This document shows, piece by piece, positions 24,037-33,283 of a DNA stretch of 64,000 bases. The translations under genes were made by a program, and so were the position numbers. Under the pieces are notes generated by a model. It was not told the DNA's origin. It did no database searches and saw nothing but the letters and a program-made list of their open reading frames with translations. Within the stretch, counting starts at the first letter, position 1. Each line of letters begins with the position of its first letter. Source of the stretch: Litoreibacter roseus (GTDB taxonomy: Bacteria > Pseudomonadota > Alphaproteobacteria > Rhodobacterales > Rhodobacteraceae); assembly GCF_009811795.1 (NCBI RefSeq), contig NZ_BLJE01000003.1, positions 1 to 64,000 of the forward strand. Direction: 5' to 3'.

Positions 24037-24064
24037 CTGCGGACCGGAGCGCTCCGGTCCGCAG
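24037..24064 (+). terminator. Perfect 28-bp palindrome after the orphan gene
   Basis: CTGCGGACCGGAGC (24037-24050) is directly followed by its exact reverse complement to 24064. It starts seven bases after the stop codon of the orphan gene. It probably forms a terminator hairpin, though no T tract follows it. Confidence 0.65.
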
Positions 24065-24311
24065 TCCTGATCTTGGCCGCCACGCCCTCCCACAACGACA
24101 ACCCGACGTCGACCTACGCAACACCTCATGGAATGTTGAGCTGAATCCGAGGTCTGGAAAGAGCCCAACCTGTATGTTGCTGAAATGTGCATCAATGACG
24201 GCTATGTAATGTCGCAGGAAGACGGCGAGAGGGGCACTATCTGTTGCGTGCGACCCAGCCATTTGTAATACTTGAGATATTCGAACAAACCGGCACCTGA
24301 AGGCGTCTACC

Positions 24312-25394
24312 TTGATAACTCTCGACGACTTTCGCGCGCGTTTAAAAGTCATCTTTTCCAGATTTCTGAAAACTGACAAAAATTTTTTGGTCGGGGGTGT
24401 CCACCCCATAGTTCACGATACCCATCTAGAGTACCAATTTGAAGATGCGCACAAGCTCTTGGAAGCATTACTCCCCACTTCAAACACATTTAGCTCTAAT
24501 ATAGTTGGGTGTCGAAAGCGCTTCTTAGCGCGAGGGCATGGTGATGCATCATACAAACTTTTGCCGTCAATCTTCAGAAAGCCAATAAAGGCTACGGAGT
24601 GGGAGCGTAAGCAATTTAATAACTTTATAGCCGGTTACATCTCCGGCGCGAGCATAGCGTATGAAACGGACCTTTTCGCTTCTTTCCTGTCGGGCTTAAA
24701 TCGTAGCGGTAACTTGATATCGCAGGAAAGCCTTGACCTACTACAAACAAATGAGAACTTCGCAAAGACAGAGGCAGTTAACGTCCTTGCGGGAGACGGT
24801 CGGTTCTTTACCGTGAAGAATTTTCCGAACAGCGCTCTTCTTCACGAGCTTTCGATCGCGCAACACCACGGCGTGCCCACTCGATTGCTTGACTGGTCGA
24901 CAGACGCGCTCAAGGCGCTTTTCTTTGCTTGTGCTGACCTTGATCCGTCCATGGAAGACAACGGCAGACGAATTGGCGTATGGCTTTTTCCAGTAGACTA
25001 TCTAGTGATGTGCGAACTATTAGGTGTTGTAAAAATCGTTAGGTCCGCCAGCTTTCAGAATACCTTCATTGCGCGTCAGAACGGGGTATTCACGCTCCAC
25101 AATATGCGGTTTCAATCTGAAGGTCTTTGGAACGACGCCGACCTTACTGAGAAGCGAGTCTTTCCGCTAAATGAATACCTCCTTCAAAACAGAGATGGTG
25201 ATGACTACATCGCTGCTATGAGGGAGCATATTGGTTTGCCTCTGTTGTTAACACTACCTCATGTTCAGGCAGTGAGACTTCCCCATAGACTAAATGAATT
25301 CGACATTAACTACTCATCATTGATGCCGGGGCCTCATGGTGCTGCTGTGGAAGCTAAGCGTCGGCAGCGGCACCGTGGGATATCATATAGCTAG
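24312..25394 (+). CDS. FRG-domain protein
   Basis: A 360-residue protein. It has the FRG-domain pattern: FLARGHGDASYKLLPSIFRK near residues 70-90 and SIAQHHGVPTRLLDWSTDAL near residue 180, with ALFFACAD following. The FRG name motif reads ARG here. The family is common on mobile elements and near defence genes, but its biochemistry is not established. Start is probably the TTG at 24312. The gene is distinctly richer in A+T than the rest of the window, a sign of recent acquisition from another source. Confidence 0.78.
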   Translation: MITLDDFRARLKVIFSRFLKTDKNFLVGGVHPIVHDTHLEYQFEDAHKLLEALLPTSNTFSSNIVGCRKRFLARGHGDASYKLLPSIFRKPIKATEWERKQFNNFIAGYISGASIAYETDLFASFLSGLNRSGNLISQESLDLLQTNENFAKTEAVNVLAGDGRFFTVKNFPNSALLHELSIAQHHGVPTRLLDWSTDALKALFFACADLDPSMEDNGRRIGVWLFPVDYLVMCELLGVVKIVRSASFQNTFIARQNGVFTLHNMRFQSEGLWNDADLTEKRVFPLNEYLLQNRDGDDYIAAMREHIGLPLLLTLPHVQAVRLPHRLNEFDINYSSLMPGPHGAAVEAKRRQRHRGISYS

Positions 25395-25653
25395 TGTACC
25401 CGTTCACCTTTGCGTTTGTTGCGACATGCAAAAAGCAATCGTTCGAACCCTGAAAACCAACGACCGCTTTGTCCGCAAATCAGGCCTAGGCGGGCGGGAT
25501 AGAATGGATCAACCCAGCAGACAGCTTCGGATGTCCGTTTCGAGCCCACGATGACTGGTATCGGGCGCTGAGCCTCCGTTGGCTATGCGGCACTGACACA
25601 AAGTGATACCTCTGCCATATGCCCTCTCTCGTCTCAGAACTTATCCAATCAAG

Positions 25654-26232
25654 ATGTCTTTGATTTTCATAATTGGTCCGCCTGCGGTCGGAAAGATGAC
25701 GATTGGCCAAGAGCTTGAAAAGCGCACGGGATACAAGCTGTTCCACAATCATGTCGCGATCGAGATGGTGGCCCCTTATTTCAGCTATGGCAGCCCGCAG
25801 GGGCGCGGTCTTGTGAAAAAGGTAAGACGTGCGTTCTTCGATGCGTTCGCCGCTGACAAAGAGAGAGGATACATCCTTACCTTTGTCTGGGCATTCGATG
25901 AACCCGGAGAGCGCGAATACATAGAGGGGATTGCGGAACAGTTTTTGGCGGCTGGCCATGATATTTTCTGGGTCGAGCTTGAGGCGACATTTGAAGAAAG
26001 ACTGATACGAAACCGTACCGAAAACAGGTTGGCCTACAAGCCGACCAAGCGCGATGTCGACTGGTCAGACACGCATATTCGCGAAGTTGAAGAAAGGTAC
26101 CGGTTCAACTCCGTCAAAGGCGAGCTTGCATACGATAACTACTTGCGAGTTGAGAACACTCAGCTCTCTGCACGTGAGGTTGTCGATCAGATTTGCACGG
26201 TTTTTGACTTCGTTGGCAAAGAGACGACCTAG
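25654..26232 (+). CDS. P-loop kinase-like protein
   Basis: A 192-residue protein with a Walker A motif at its start (MSLIFIIGPPAVGKMTIGQE) and the layout of small AAA_18/shikimate-kinase-like P-loop proteins, including a nucleotide-binding follow-on HNHVAIEM and a later ERLIRNRTENRL that could be the LID region. The substrate cannot be told; sugar or antibiotic kinases have a similar layout. ATG 25654 is chosen because the Walker motif is normally near the start. It is the last gene before the right repeat. Confidence 0.72.
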   Translation: MSLIFIIGPPAVGKMTIGQELEKRTGYKLFHNHVAIEMVAPYFSYGSPQGRGLVKKVRRAFFDAFAADKERGYILTFVWAFDEPGEREYIEGIAEQFLAAGHDIFWVELEATFEERLIRNRTENRLAYKPTKRDVDWSDTHIREVEERYRFNSVKGELAYDNYLRVENTQLSAREVVDQICTVFDFVGKETT

Positions 26233-26379
26233 CCGTCTCCTTGTCCGATGCGCCAAGAACTGACATTCGCGCCCTTGGGAGAAATATCTGCTTTGTTCCC
26301 GCTCAGCGACCTTAAGCATCAAGAGGAACAAGGGACGGTTCCCCCCCCCCAAATCCCCAAACGCTCTGCGAACCACCCA

Positions 26380-26791
26380 AAAACAGGTCCGATGGAAGTC
26401 CGACGATAGTCCGATAGAAGTCCGAAAGCTGTTTTTCCCTGAAATCAGAGCCTTATCGGGTATGCTGCGGCCGGGGCCCCATGCCTGAACACCGCCCTCA
26501 CGGGCAGGTTGCTTGACCCCGCAAGCGCAAACGCGCAAACCTCCGGTCGAGCAGTCAGGAGAATGAATGTGGCGCAGAAAACTGCCCCCTTTGCCCCCTT
26601 TGAATGGATGATCGCGTGGCGCTATCTCAGGGCCAAGCGCTCCGAGGGGGGTGTCAGTGTCATGACGTGGATCAGCCTTGTCGGCATCACCCTTGCCGTG
26701 GCCGCCCTGATCATCACACTCGCCGTAAGGTCAGGTTTTCGTTATGAATTTGTCGATACGATCCTTGGCGCGAACAGCCACGTCTCCATCT
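26380..26791. repeat. Right 412-bp direct repeat (lolC promoter and 5' end)
   Basis: Counterpart of 179-590, same length and with five mismatches. It includes the tandem 22-bp pair at 26387-26430, the leader and the first codons of lolC. It is continuous with the rest of the gene, so this copy gives an expressed permease. A run of ten C's at 26341-26350 lies 30 bp before the repeat. Confidence 0.95.
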
Positions 26792-27855
26792 ACAATTCGG
26801 GCCGGGTGACCGAAGCGGGGACCTTCGCGCAGGTCATCACGGACTACGAAGACCTCGCCCAAAAGGCCGCGACCGCCCCGGGCGTTGTGCGGGCGGCCCC
26901 CTTAATCAAGGGGCAAGTCATGGCGGTCAACGCAGGCCGGAACGCCGGCGTCGAGGTCTGGGGCATCCGTCCCGATGACCTGATGGACGTCCGCCGCGTG
27001 GTCGATCCCGAGGATTACGCCGGCGATATCAACAGGTTCGAGGCCGGCATCGCCATAGGCGCCGGCGTCGCCCGCACCCTCAACGCCACCGTCGGCGACC
27101 GCGTCAAGCTGATCTCGCCCGACGGGGTGAAAACCGCCTTCGGCACCAGTCCGCGTCAGGCGGCTTATGAAATTGTCTATGTTTTTCAGGTGGGTCGATA
27201 CGATATTGATCGGACGCGGGTCTACATGCCTTTTGCCGCCGCGCAGGAGTATTTCAACCGGGAGGGGCAGGCCGATGAGGTCGAAGTGATCCTCGAAGAC
27301 CCCGAGAACGTCGCCGACGCAGAGCTTGGTATCCTTGAGGCCGTCGGTGAAAACGCGCTTCTCTGGACGTGGCGCGACAGCTCTGGCGCGTTCCTTCAAG
27401 CGCTGGAGATGGAGGATAATGTGATGTTCATCATCCTCTCGGTTCTGGTTCTCATCGCCTCCATGAATATCGTCTCCGGGTTGATCATGCTGGTGAAAAA
27501 CAAGGGCCGGGACATCGGTATCCTGCGCACCATGGGTCTCAGTGAGGGATCGGTGCTGCGGGTGTTCTTCATTTGCGGCGCGTCGGTTGGCGTGATCGGC
27601 ACAATCGCAGGTATTGTTCTGGGCTGTCTTTTCGCGATCTACATCGACCCGATTTTCGACGCGGTGAATTTTGTAATGGGTGGCGGAGTTTGGGATCCAT
27701 CGGTCCGCATGATTTCCCGTCTGCCGGCTCGGCTAGAGGTCGGAGATGTGATGTCAGCGGTAAGCCTGTCCCTTTTCTTGTCTTTTGTCGTCACCATCTT
27801 CCCAGCTCGCCGTGCGGCACGGATGAACCCGGTTGAGGCGTTGCGTTATGAGTGA
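26563..27855 (+). CDS. lolC: LolC/E lipoprotein-releasing ABC permease (complete)
   Basis: A 430-residue inner-membrane permease of the Lol system, which releases lipoproteins from the inner membrane to LolA. Amino-terminal part [16 protein letters not shown] and a first helix lead to a ~200-residue periplasmic MacB-like domain, and then three helices near residues 285-430 ([56 protein letters not shown]). ATG 26563 with AGGAGA upstream is the start. The 5' part equals the stump at 362. It overlaps lolD by eight bases. Roseobacters often carry one LolC/E-type protein instead of separate LolC and LolE. Confidence 0.93.
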   Translation: MNVAQKTAPFAPFEWMIAWRYLRAKRSEGGVSVMTWISLVGITLAVAALIITLAVRSGFRYEFVDTILGANSHVSIYNSGRVTEAGTFAQVITDYEDLAQKAATAPGVVRAAPLIKGQVMAVNAGRNAGVEVWGIRPDDLMDVRRVVDPEDYAGDINRFEAGIAIGAGVARTLNATVGDRVKLISPDGVKTAFGTSPRQAAYEIVYVFQVGRYDIDRTRVYMPFAAAQEYFNREGQADEVEVILEDPENVADAELGILEAVGENALLWTWRDSSGAFLQALEMEDNVMFIILSVLVLIASMNIVSGLIMLVKNKGRDIGILRTMGLSEGSVLRVFFICGASVGVIGTIAGIVLGCLFAIYIDPIFDAVNFVMGGGVWDPSVRMISRLPARLEVGDVMSAVSLSLFLSFVVTIFPARRAARMNPVEALRYE

Positions 27856-28531
27856 TGCGGTTCTGAGGCTGGACGGCATCCAGAAGCGGTACAACCCGGG
27901 CAAACCCAACGAGGTTACCGTGCTTGATGGGGCGCAGCTGTCCGTGGGGGCAGGACAGGTGACGGCCTTGGTGGCGCCCTCTGGTGCTGGAAAATCAACC
28001 TTGCTGCATATAGCGGGTCTGCTGGACACCGCTGATGCGGGCGAGGTCGCCATATTGGGTGATATTATGAGTGGAAAGTCTGATCGCGCACGCACACGGG
28101 CGCGTCGCGAGCGGATCGGGTTTGTCTATCAATTCCACCATCTTTTGCCTGAGTTTACAGCCATTGAAAACGTAGTGCTGCCGCAACTTGCGGCGGGCGT
28201 CGCGAGCAGTGTGGCGGAGCAGCGTGCCTTGGAGCTCTTGGACCGGGTGGGCGTTGCGCACAGGGCGGCTCATCGACCGGGGGAATTGTCTGGCGGCGAG
28301 CAGCAAAGGGTTGCGGTTTGTCGGGCACTAGCAAATGCACCTGCGCTGCTATTGGCCGATGAACCCACAGGAAATCTTGATCCTGCAACGTCGGATCAGG
28401 TGTTCGGTGCGCTGATCGAACTTGCACGGGACACAGGTCTTGCAGCGCTTATCGCGACGCACAACATGGATTTGGCGGCGCGCATGGATCGCACCGTTCA
28501 CTTGCGTGACGGTAAGCTGGAAGACGGTTAG
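27848..28531 (+). CDS. lolD: LolD ABC ATPase
   Basis: A 227-residue ATPase that drives lipoprotein release. Walker A GAGKST in [18 protein letters not shown]-loop [14 protein letters not shown], signature [15 protein letters not shown], Walker [14 protein letters not shown] and the H-loop ATHNMDLA are complete. The start codon overlaps the end of lolC. Together lolCD form the operon disturbed by the island. Confidence 0.95.
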   Translation: MSDAVLRLDGIQKRYNPGKPNEVTVLDGAQLSVGAGQVTALVAPSGAGKSTLLHIAGLLDTADAGEVAILGDIMSGKSDRARTRARRERIGFVYQFHHLLPEFTAIENVVLPQLAAGVASSVAEQRALELLDRVGVAHRAAHRPGELSGGEQQRVAVCRALANAPALLLADEPTGNLDPATSDQVFGALIELARDTGLAALIATHNMDLAARMDRTVHLRDGKLEDG

Positions 28532-28534
28532 GCT

Positions 28535-29485
28535 CTATGCGTGCTCGGAGTAAAAGCGCGTCAGCGCTTGCATCGAAGTGTGCCTGATCTGTGGGTTTTC
28601 CATCAGAATCTCGTGCTCCGCACCTTCGACCATCTGCAAAGTCCCATTGGTCCAACGGGACATCCTGTCTCGCACGGCTTCCATATCAACGATCCGTTCT
28701 TGTGTACCAAGAAGGGTGAGTGCGGGGACATTTGGCGTTGGTCTGATAGCTAGGCGATCGCATTCGATCAGTGCCTCGTTCAGCCATCCCAGTGATGGCC
28801 CGCCCAAAGCAAGATCCGGGTAGGTCTGAACCTGAGACTGCATGTAAGCAAACATCTCAGGATCTGTCGTTAGCATGTTGTCGTCAAACGGGTTATCCAC
28901 GACATACGTCTCCGACGTTGTCCCCGGCGACATGACGTTTGCGAAGCCAAAGGTCCGGCTGAGACTGCTCAGAACCCAGCCCGCTTTGCGTCGGAAGGGT
29001 GTGAGGGCGATGCCCCACATGGGCCCTGTGAACGCCGCCGCTTTGACTGGCAGGTTTTCCATCAAGGCGCGCAGACCAATGCAGCCACCCATGGAGTGGC
29101 CCAAAAGATAAAACGGTCCAGACAGATCGAGGTGGTCCAGCGCATCGACAACGGCACGGACATCCTTTTGGTAGTCCGGGAAGGCGTGCACGTGGCCAAC
29201 GCCGCGGTTTGACAGAAGCCGGTCACCTAGTCCCTGACCGCGCCAGTCAATCGACACCATGGCAAAACCGTCTGCCGCGAAATCAACCGCAGTGAGGCCG
29301 TATTTCTCGACGTATTCGGTGCGACCGGGAAACAGGAGAACCGTTCCCTTCGCATCGACATCCGGGCTTGCTGGCCAGACGCCGACGCGGATCTTCACAC
29401 CATCTTCTGTTAGCACCCAATAGGCTGCACCGCCCGCAGGTCCGCAGGCGACATCCTCGTAAAATGGGGCCTTGGTGAGGCTCAC
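28535..29485 (-). CDS. Alpha/beta hydrolase, lysophospholipase-like
   Basis: A 316-residue cytoplasmic hydrolase of the PldB/monoglyceride-lipase type: GTVLLFPGRTEYVEKYG, DWRGQGLGDRL, nucleophile Ser in GHSMGG, and an acid/His pair expected near the end (ERIVDME, EGAEHEI). Probably cleaves lysophospholipids or other acyl esters. It converges on lolD with three bases between stops and overlaps the SCP2 gene (ATGA), so the two are in one operon. Confidence 0.85.
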   Translation of the reverse strand: MSLTKAPFYEDVACGPAGGAAYWVLTEDGVKIRVGVWPASPDVDAKGTVLLFPGRTEYVEKYGLTAVDFAADGFAMVSIDWRGQGLGDRLLSNRGVGHVHAFPDYQKDVRAVVDALDHLDLSGPFYLLGHSMGGCIGLRALMENLPVKAAAFTGPMWGIALTPFRRKAGWVLSSLSRTFGFANVMSPGTTSETYVVDNPFDDNMLTTDPEMFAYMQSQVQTYPDLALGGPSLGWLNEALIECDRLAIRPTPNVPALTLLGTQERIVDMEAVRDRMSRWTNGTLQMVEGAEHEILMENPQIRHTSMQALTRFYSEHA

Positions 29486-29769
29486 GACAGGACGGAGCCC
29501 AGCTTCATCGCGGTGCCCATGTCGCCTTCAACGCTCAACTTGCCAGTCATGAAAGCTGTTGTCGGGTTCAGGTCGCCATCGAGAATCGATTTAAACGTTT
29601 CGGCATCGGCTTTCATGGTGCATTCCGCCTCTTCATCGGCTGCACGCACACCGTCTTGGTCAACCATGATCGAGCCTTCGTCCTCGATGACGAACTTGAC
29701 GGAGCCGTCAAAACCGCCATCCATTTTCGCCGATAGAGCGGTTACAGCTTCATTAATCACGTCACTCAT
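29482..29769 (-). CDS. SCP2 sterol-binding domain protein
   Basis: A 95-residue single-domain protein: MSDVINEAVTALSAKMDGGF, CTMKADAETFKSILDGDLNP and TAFMTGKLSVEGDMGTAMKL are the SCP2 pattern. The domain binds lipids or fatty acyl groups. It overlaps the downstream lipase-like gene, which suggests lipid handling as a pair. Confidence 0.88.
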   Translation of the reverse strand: MSDVINEAVTALSAKMDGGFDGSVKFVIEDEGSIMVDQDGVRAADEEAECTMKADAETFKSILDGDLNPTTAFMTGKLSVEGDMGTAMKLGSVLS

Positions 29770-29841
29770 GGGTGGTCTCCTTGGAATGTGAGCGCAAAGG
29801 GGGTCGATTTTCCCGAATGCACCGCTAAAGTTAGAGGCGTT

Positions 29842-30402
29842 ATGAGAGTTTCAAAACATATCCTCAACATTTTCGTTACGACATTTCTGTGCGTCGGATA
29901 CTTTGCGCTTCCGGCGGCGGCGGATGAAGCAGAGCTGGATCGGCTCTTTGCCCAGTTGCAGAAACCGGAGCTGCCGGAATGGGAGCAGGTGGAAGAGAAG
30001 ATCTGGCGGGAGTGGTCGGAGTCAGGTTCGGCGTCCATGGACCTGCTCTTGCAGCGCGGGCGTGAGGCGATGGAAGAAGGGAACGTGGTCGAAGCAATCG
30101 GACACTTCTCGGCACTGATCGATCATGCACCGGAATTCGCCGAGGCTTGGAATGCCCGCGCAACTGCATTTTTTCTGATCGAGGAATTTTCCTTGTCCAT
30201 TGCAGATATCCGTCAGACGTTGGCCCTGAACCCACGGCATTTCGGGGCTCTGCAAGGGCTTGGGCGTATTCTGGAACAGTTGGAAGACGATCCAAACGCG
30301 CTGAAAGCCTATCAGGCCGCCTATGCTATACATCCGCATCGTCCAGAGCTAAAAGCGACGATAGATCGGCTGGAACGACAAGTGTCGGGTGAGACGCTCT
30401 AG
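29842..30402 (+). CDS. Exported TPR protein
   Basis: A 186-residue protein with a signal peptide (HILNIFVTTFLCVGYFALPAAAD) and three tetratricopeptide-type helices pairs: AIGHFSALIDHAPEFAEAWN, LSIADIRQTLALNPRHFGAL and ALKAYQAAYAIHPHRPEL. ATG 29842 gives the signal peptide. It is a scaffold or interaction protein of the periplasm; the partner is unknown. It is divergent from the SCP2/lipase pair. Confidence 0.82.
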   Translation: MRVSKHILNIFVTTFLCVGYFALPAAADEAELDRLFAQLQKPELPEWEQVEEKIWREWSESGSASMDLLLQRGREAMEEGNVVEAIGHFSALIDHAPEFAEAWNARATAFFLIEEFSLSIADIRQTLALNPRHFGALQGLGRILEQLEDDPNALKAYQAAYAIHPHRPELKATIDRLERQVSGETL

Positions 30403-30454
30403 CCCAATTTAGGCCCAACGCTCTGACATCTGAGCACTGACAAAGGCATAAGCG

Positions 30455-33283
30455 ATGCGCGACACCGCGCGGATCACGGCGGTTCTCGGACCGACCAATA
30501 CCGGCAAAACCCACTACGCAATCGAACGAATGCTCGCCCACAGAACGGGGGTGATCGGCCTGCCACTCCGTCTGTTGGCCCGCGAGGTTTATGACCGGAT
30601 CGTCGCGCTGCGCGGTCCATCTGTCGTGGCCTTGGTCACCGGCGAAGAACGCATTGTACCCGAGCGCACGCAATACTGGGTATGCACCGTCGAGGCGATG
30701 CCTGAAGGGATGGGCGTCGATTTTCTTGCCATTGATGAAATTCAACTTTGCGCTGATCCGGAACGTGGCCATATCTTTACCAACCGCCTTATGAACGCCC
30801 GTGGTCTTCATGAAACACTGTTTCTGGGCGCCGAGACGATGAAAAGCGCTATCGCCGCGATGGAGCCACGGGCGCAGTTCATGAAGCGCGAGCGGTTTTC
30901 CGAACTCAGCTACACCGGGTCTAAGAAAATCAGTCGTCTGCGGCCTCGCACTGCGATCGTCGGTTTTTCGGTCGAGAACGTCTACGCTATTGCGGAACTG
31001 ATCCGTCGTCAGAAGGGCGGGTGCGCCGTTGTCATGGGCGCGCTCAGCCCCCGTACACGGAACGCGCAGGTCGAATTGTACCAAAACGGTGATGTGGACT
31101 ATTTGGTCGCGACGGACGCTATCGGGATGGGGCTCAACCTCGATATCAACCACGTCGCGTTCTCGGCGCTCAGTAAGTTCGACGGGCGCCGGATGCGGCC
31201 CTTGGCGCCAAATGAATTGGCGCAGATTGCAGGCCGCGCGGGGCGCTACATGCAGGCCGGGACCTTCGGCGTGACCGGAGAGGCCCGGCCTTTGGATGAA
31301 ACCGTCGTCGAGGCGATCATGTCCTCGAAATTCACGCCGATCAAAAAACTGCAGTGGCGCAATGACCGGCTGGAGTTTGGCTCGCTCGATCGCCTGATCC
31401 GCGCATTGGAGCAGCCCACATCCGATAAATGGCTCAGCCGCGCCCGTGAGGCTGACGATCTATCTGCCCTGAAAGCGCTGCAGGGTATGATCGACGTGAC
31501 GGCCCGTGTATCGACCCCGCAGGACGTCAAGCAGCTGTGGGATGTCTGCCGTATCCCCGACTTCAGGGGGATCTCAGCGGCGGAGCATGCAAGCCTTTTG
31601 GCGGATATTTTCGGCTACCTTCACGACGAAGGTCGGGTTCCCGATACTTGGCTTGCCCGCCAGATCGCCCGTATTGACCGAAGTGATGGCGATATCGACA
31701 CGTTGTCAAAGCGCTTGGCCTACATTCGCACATGGACCTATGTGGCCCAGCGAAAGGGGTGGGTTGAGGACGAAAGCCATTGGCGCGGCGAAACCCGTGC
31801 GGTAGAAGATCGCCTGTCGGATGCGCTTCACGGCGCGCTGACCCAAAGATTTGTCGACCGGCGCACAAGTGTGCTGCTGCGCCGGTTGAAACAGAAGGAG
31901 AGCCTGGTGGCTGACGTGAACGACAAGGGTGAAGTGACGGTTGAGGGCGAGTTGATCGGCCGTCTGGATGGGTTCCGGTTCCGTCAGGATCAAACCGCCA
32001 GCGCGGAAGAGGCCAAGACCGTCCGCCAAGCCGCCCTTCAGGCGCTCGCCCCGCATTTTAATCTGCGTGCCGACAAGTTCTACAATTCGCCCGACACCGA
32101 GATGGATTTCACCGAACAGGGCGGTCTCATGTGGGGTGAAATGGCCGTCGGCAAACTGGTGAAGGGGGCTGAGCCCTTAAAACCGGGAGTGGAAGCTTTC
32201 GTAGATGACGAGGCGGGCGCTGATGTCGCCGAGAAGGTGAAGCGTCGCCTGCAACATTTCATCGACCGGAAGGTCGCCGCCGCCTTTGAGCCGATGCTGG
32301 CGATGTCGAAGGACGAAACCCTCACCGGGCTGGCAAAAGGCTTTGCATTCCAGATGTCAGAAGCACTTGGTGTCATTCCCCGCGCGCAGGTGGCCAACGA
32401 CGTCAAACAGTTGGATCAGGATGCGCGCGGTCAGTTGCGCAAGCACGGCGTCCGGTTCGGTCAGTTCACAATCTTCATGCCGCTTTTGCTGAAACCGGCC
32501 CCGACACGTCTGCGCTTGGTGCTTTGGTCACTCCAGCAAGACCTCAGCGAGTTCCCCGAAGCGCCACCACCTGGATTGGTTACGGTGCCCGCCGTAAAGG
32601 ATGCGCCTCAGGGGTATTACACAAACGCAGGCTATCGCTTGGCCGGAGAGCGGGCGATCCGGATCGACATGCTGGAACGTCTTGCGGATCAATTGCGCGC
32701 TGAAAATAGCCGCGCCGGGTTCGAGGCGAAAGCGGATATGCTGTCAATCACCGGAACGACGCTGGAGCAATTTGCCGATCTCATGGTTGGGCTCGGTTAT
32801 AAGGCCGACCGCGCCGAGCGTCCTAAAGTGAAAGCTGCTCCCGCCGCCTCACCAGATGTGGATGCGCAGACCACATTGGCTGAAGATGAAGCTGTCGATG
32901 CACCGTCGGAAACAGCCGCGGCCCAACCTGCTGCAGAAACGGACGTCGCGCCACAGCCTGAGGCCGAGGGCGCCGCGGTGACGGAAGCTATGCCGGAAAA
33001 TCAGAGCGCACCGGATGCCGACGTACAAGCGGACGCTGAACCTGAGGTTGAAGTCTTTTATACGTTTACTTGGGGCGGTAACGCGAGCGGAAACCGCAAT
33101 GCAAAAGGGCGTCAAGGTGGGAAGCCGCAACATCAGGGCAAGCCACGCGGCAAACCGAAGGGCAAAGGTCCGCGTCAGGACAAAGCGCAGACCTATCAGG
33201 CCAGACCGCCGAAAAAGGAAAAGCCAATCGATCCCGATAATCCGTTTGCGGCAGCCCTTATGGGGCTGAAAGACAAATCCTGA
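30455..33283 (+). CDS. SUV3-like DEAD/DEAH-type RNA helicase
   Basis: A 942-residue helicase. Walker A is in LGPTNTGKTHYAIERML, motif II is DEIQ (AIDEIQLCADPERGHIFTN), and the second RecA domain has MGLNLDINHVAFSALSKFDG and QIAGRAGRYMQAG. The family is the alphaproteobacterial relative of mitochondrial Suv3. The carboxyl region from ~residue 780 is Ala/Glu-rich, then Gly/Lys/Arg-rich (GKPRGKPKGKGP), a likely RNA-binding tail. The S4 gene follows directly, starting at or near its stop. Confidence 0.9.
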   Translation: MRDTARITAVLGPTNTGKTHYAIERMLAHRTGVIGLPLRLLAREVYDRIVALRGPSVVALVTGEERIVPERTQYWVCTVEAMPEGMGVDFLAIDEIQLCADPERGHIFTNRLMNARGLHETLFLGAETMKSAIAAMEPRAQFMKRERFSELSYTGSKKISRLRPRTAIVGFSVENVYAIAELIRRQKGGCAVVMGALSPRTRNAQVELYQNGDVDYLVATDAIGMGLNLDINHVAFSALSKFDGRRMRPLAPNELAQIAGRAGRYMQAGTFGVTGEARPLDETVVEAIMSSKFTPIKKLQWRNDRLEFGSLDRLIRALEQPTSDKWLSRAREADDLSALKALQGMIDVTARVSTPQDVKQLWDVCRIPDFRGISAAEHASLLADIFGYLHDEGRVPDTWLARQIARIDRSDGDIDTLSKRLAYIRTWTYVAQRKGWVEDESHWRGETRAVEDRLSDALHGALTQRFVDRRTSVLLRRLKQKESLVADVNDKGEVTVEGELIGRLDGFRFRQDQTASAEEAKTVRQAALQALAPHFNLRADKFYNSPDTEMDFTEQGGLMWGEMAVGKLVKGAEPLKPGVEAFVDDEAGADVAEKVKRRLQHFIDRKVAAAFEPMLAMSKDETLTGLAKGFAFQMSEALGVIPRAQVANDVKQLDQDARGQLRKHGVRFGQFTIFMPLLLKPAPTRLRLVLWSLQQDLSEFPEAPPPGLVTVPAVKDAPQGYYTNAGYRLAGERAIRIDMLERLADQLRAENSRAGFEAKADMLSITGTTLEQFADLMVGLGYKADRAERPKVKAAPAASPDVDAQTTLAEDEAVDAPSETAAAQPAAETDVAPQPEAEGAAVTEAMPENQSAPDADVQADAEPEVEVFYTFTWGGNASGNRNAKGRQGGKPQHQGKPRGKPKGKGPRQDKAQTYQARPPKKEKPIDPDNPFAAALMGLKDKS

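Larger units (their letters stand above)
591..26379. mobile_element. Genomic island inserted in lolC
   Basis: About 25.8 kb of accessory genes sit between direct repeats of the lolC 5' region. No integrase, transposase, relaxase or replication gene was recognised, so the element cannot be assigned to a known mobile class. The layout is what a single homologous crossover between the chromosome and a circular molecule carrying a lolC promoter/5' fragment would create: stump on the left, complete gene on the right. The regulators, the paralogous SRPBCC proteins and the AT-richer patch near 24300-25400 suggest that it was assembled from several sources. Excision through the repeats would restore one lolC. 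Confidence 0.8.

Noticed and set aside
25486-25959. Minus-strand frame opposite the P-loop gene
   Set aside because: The opposite frame has a clear Walker A motif and this one has no domain-like content.
26341-26350. Run of ten C's 30 bp before the right repeat
   Set aside because: It is in non-coding DNA, so phase variation of a protein is unlikely. It may be a sequencing or assembly slip, and it does not by itself explain the junction.
591-26379. Prophage or integrative conjugative element
   Set aside because: No integrase, capsid, portal, terminase, relaxase or type IV secretion gene was recognised, and the repeats hold a protein-gene 5' end, not a tRNA end.
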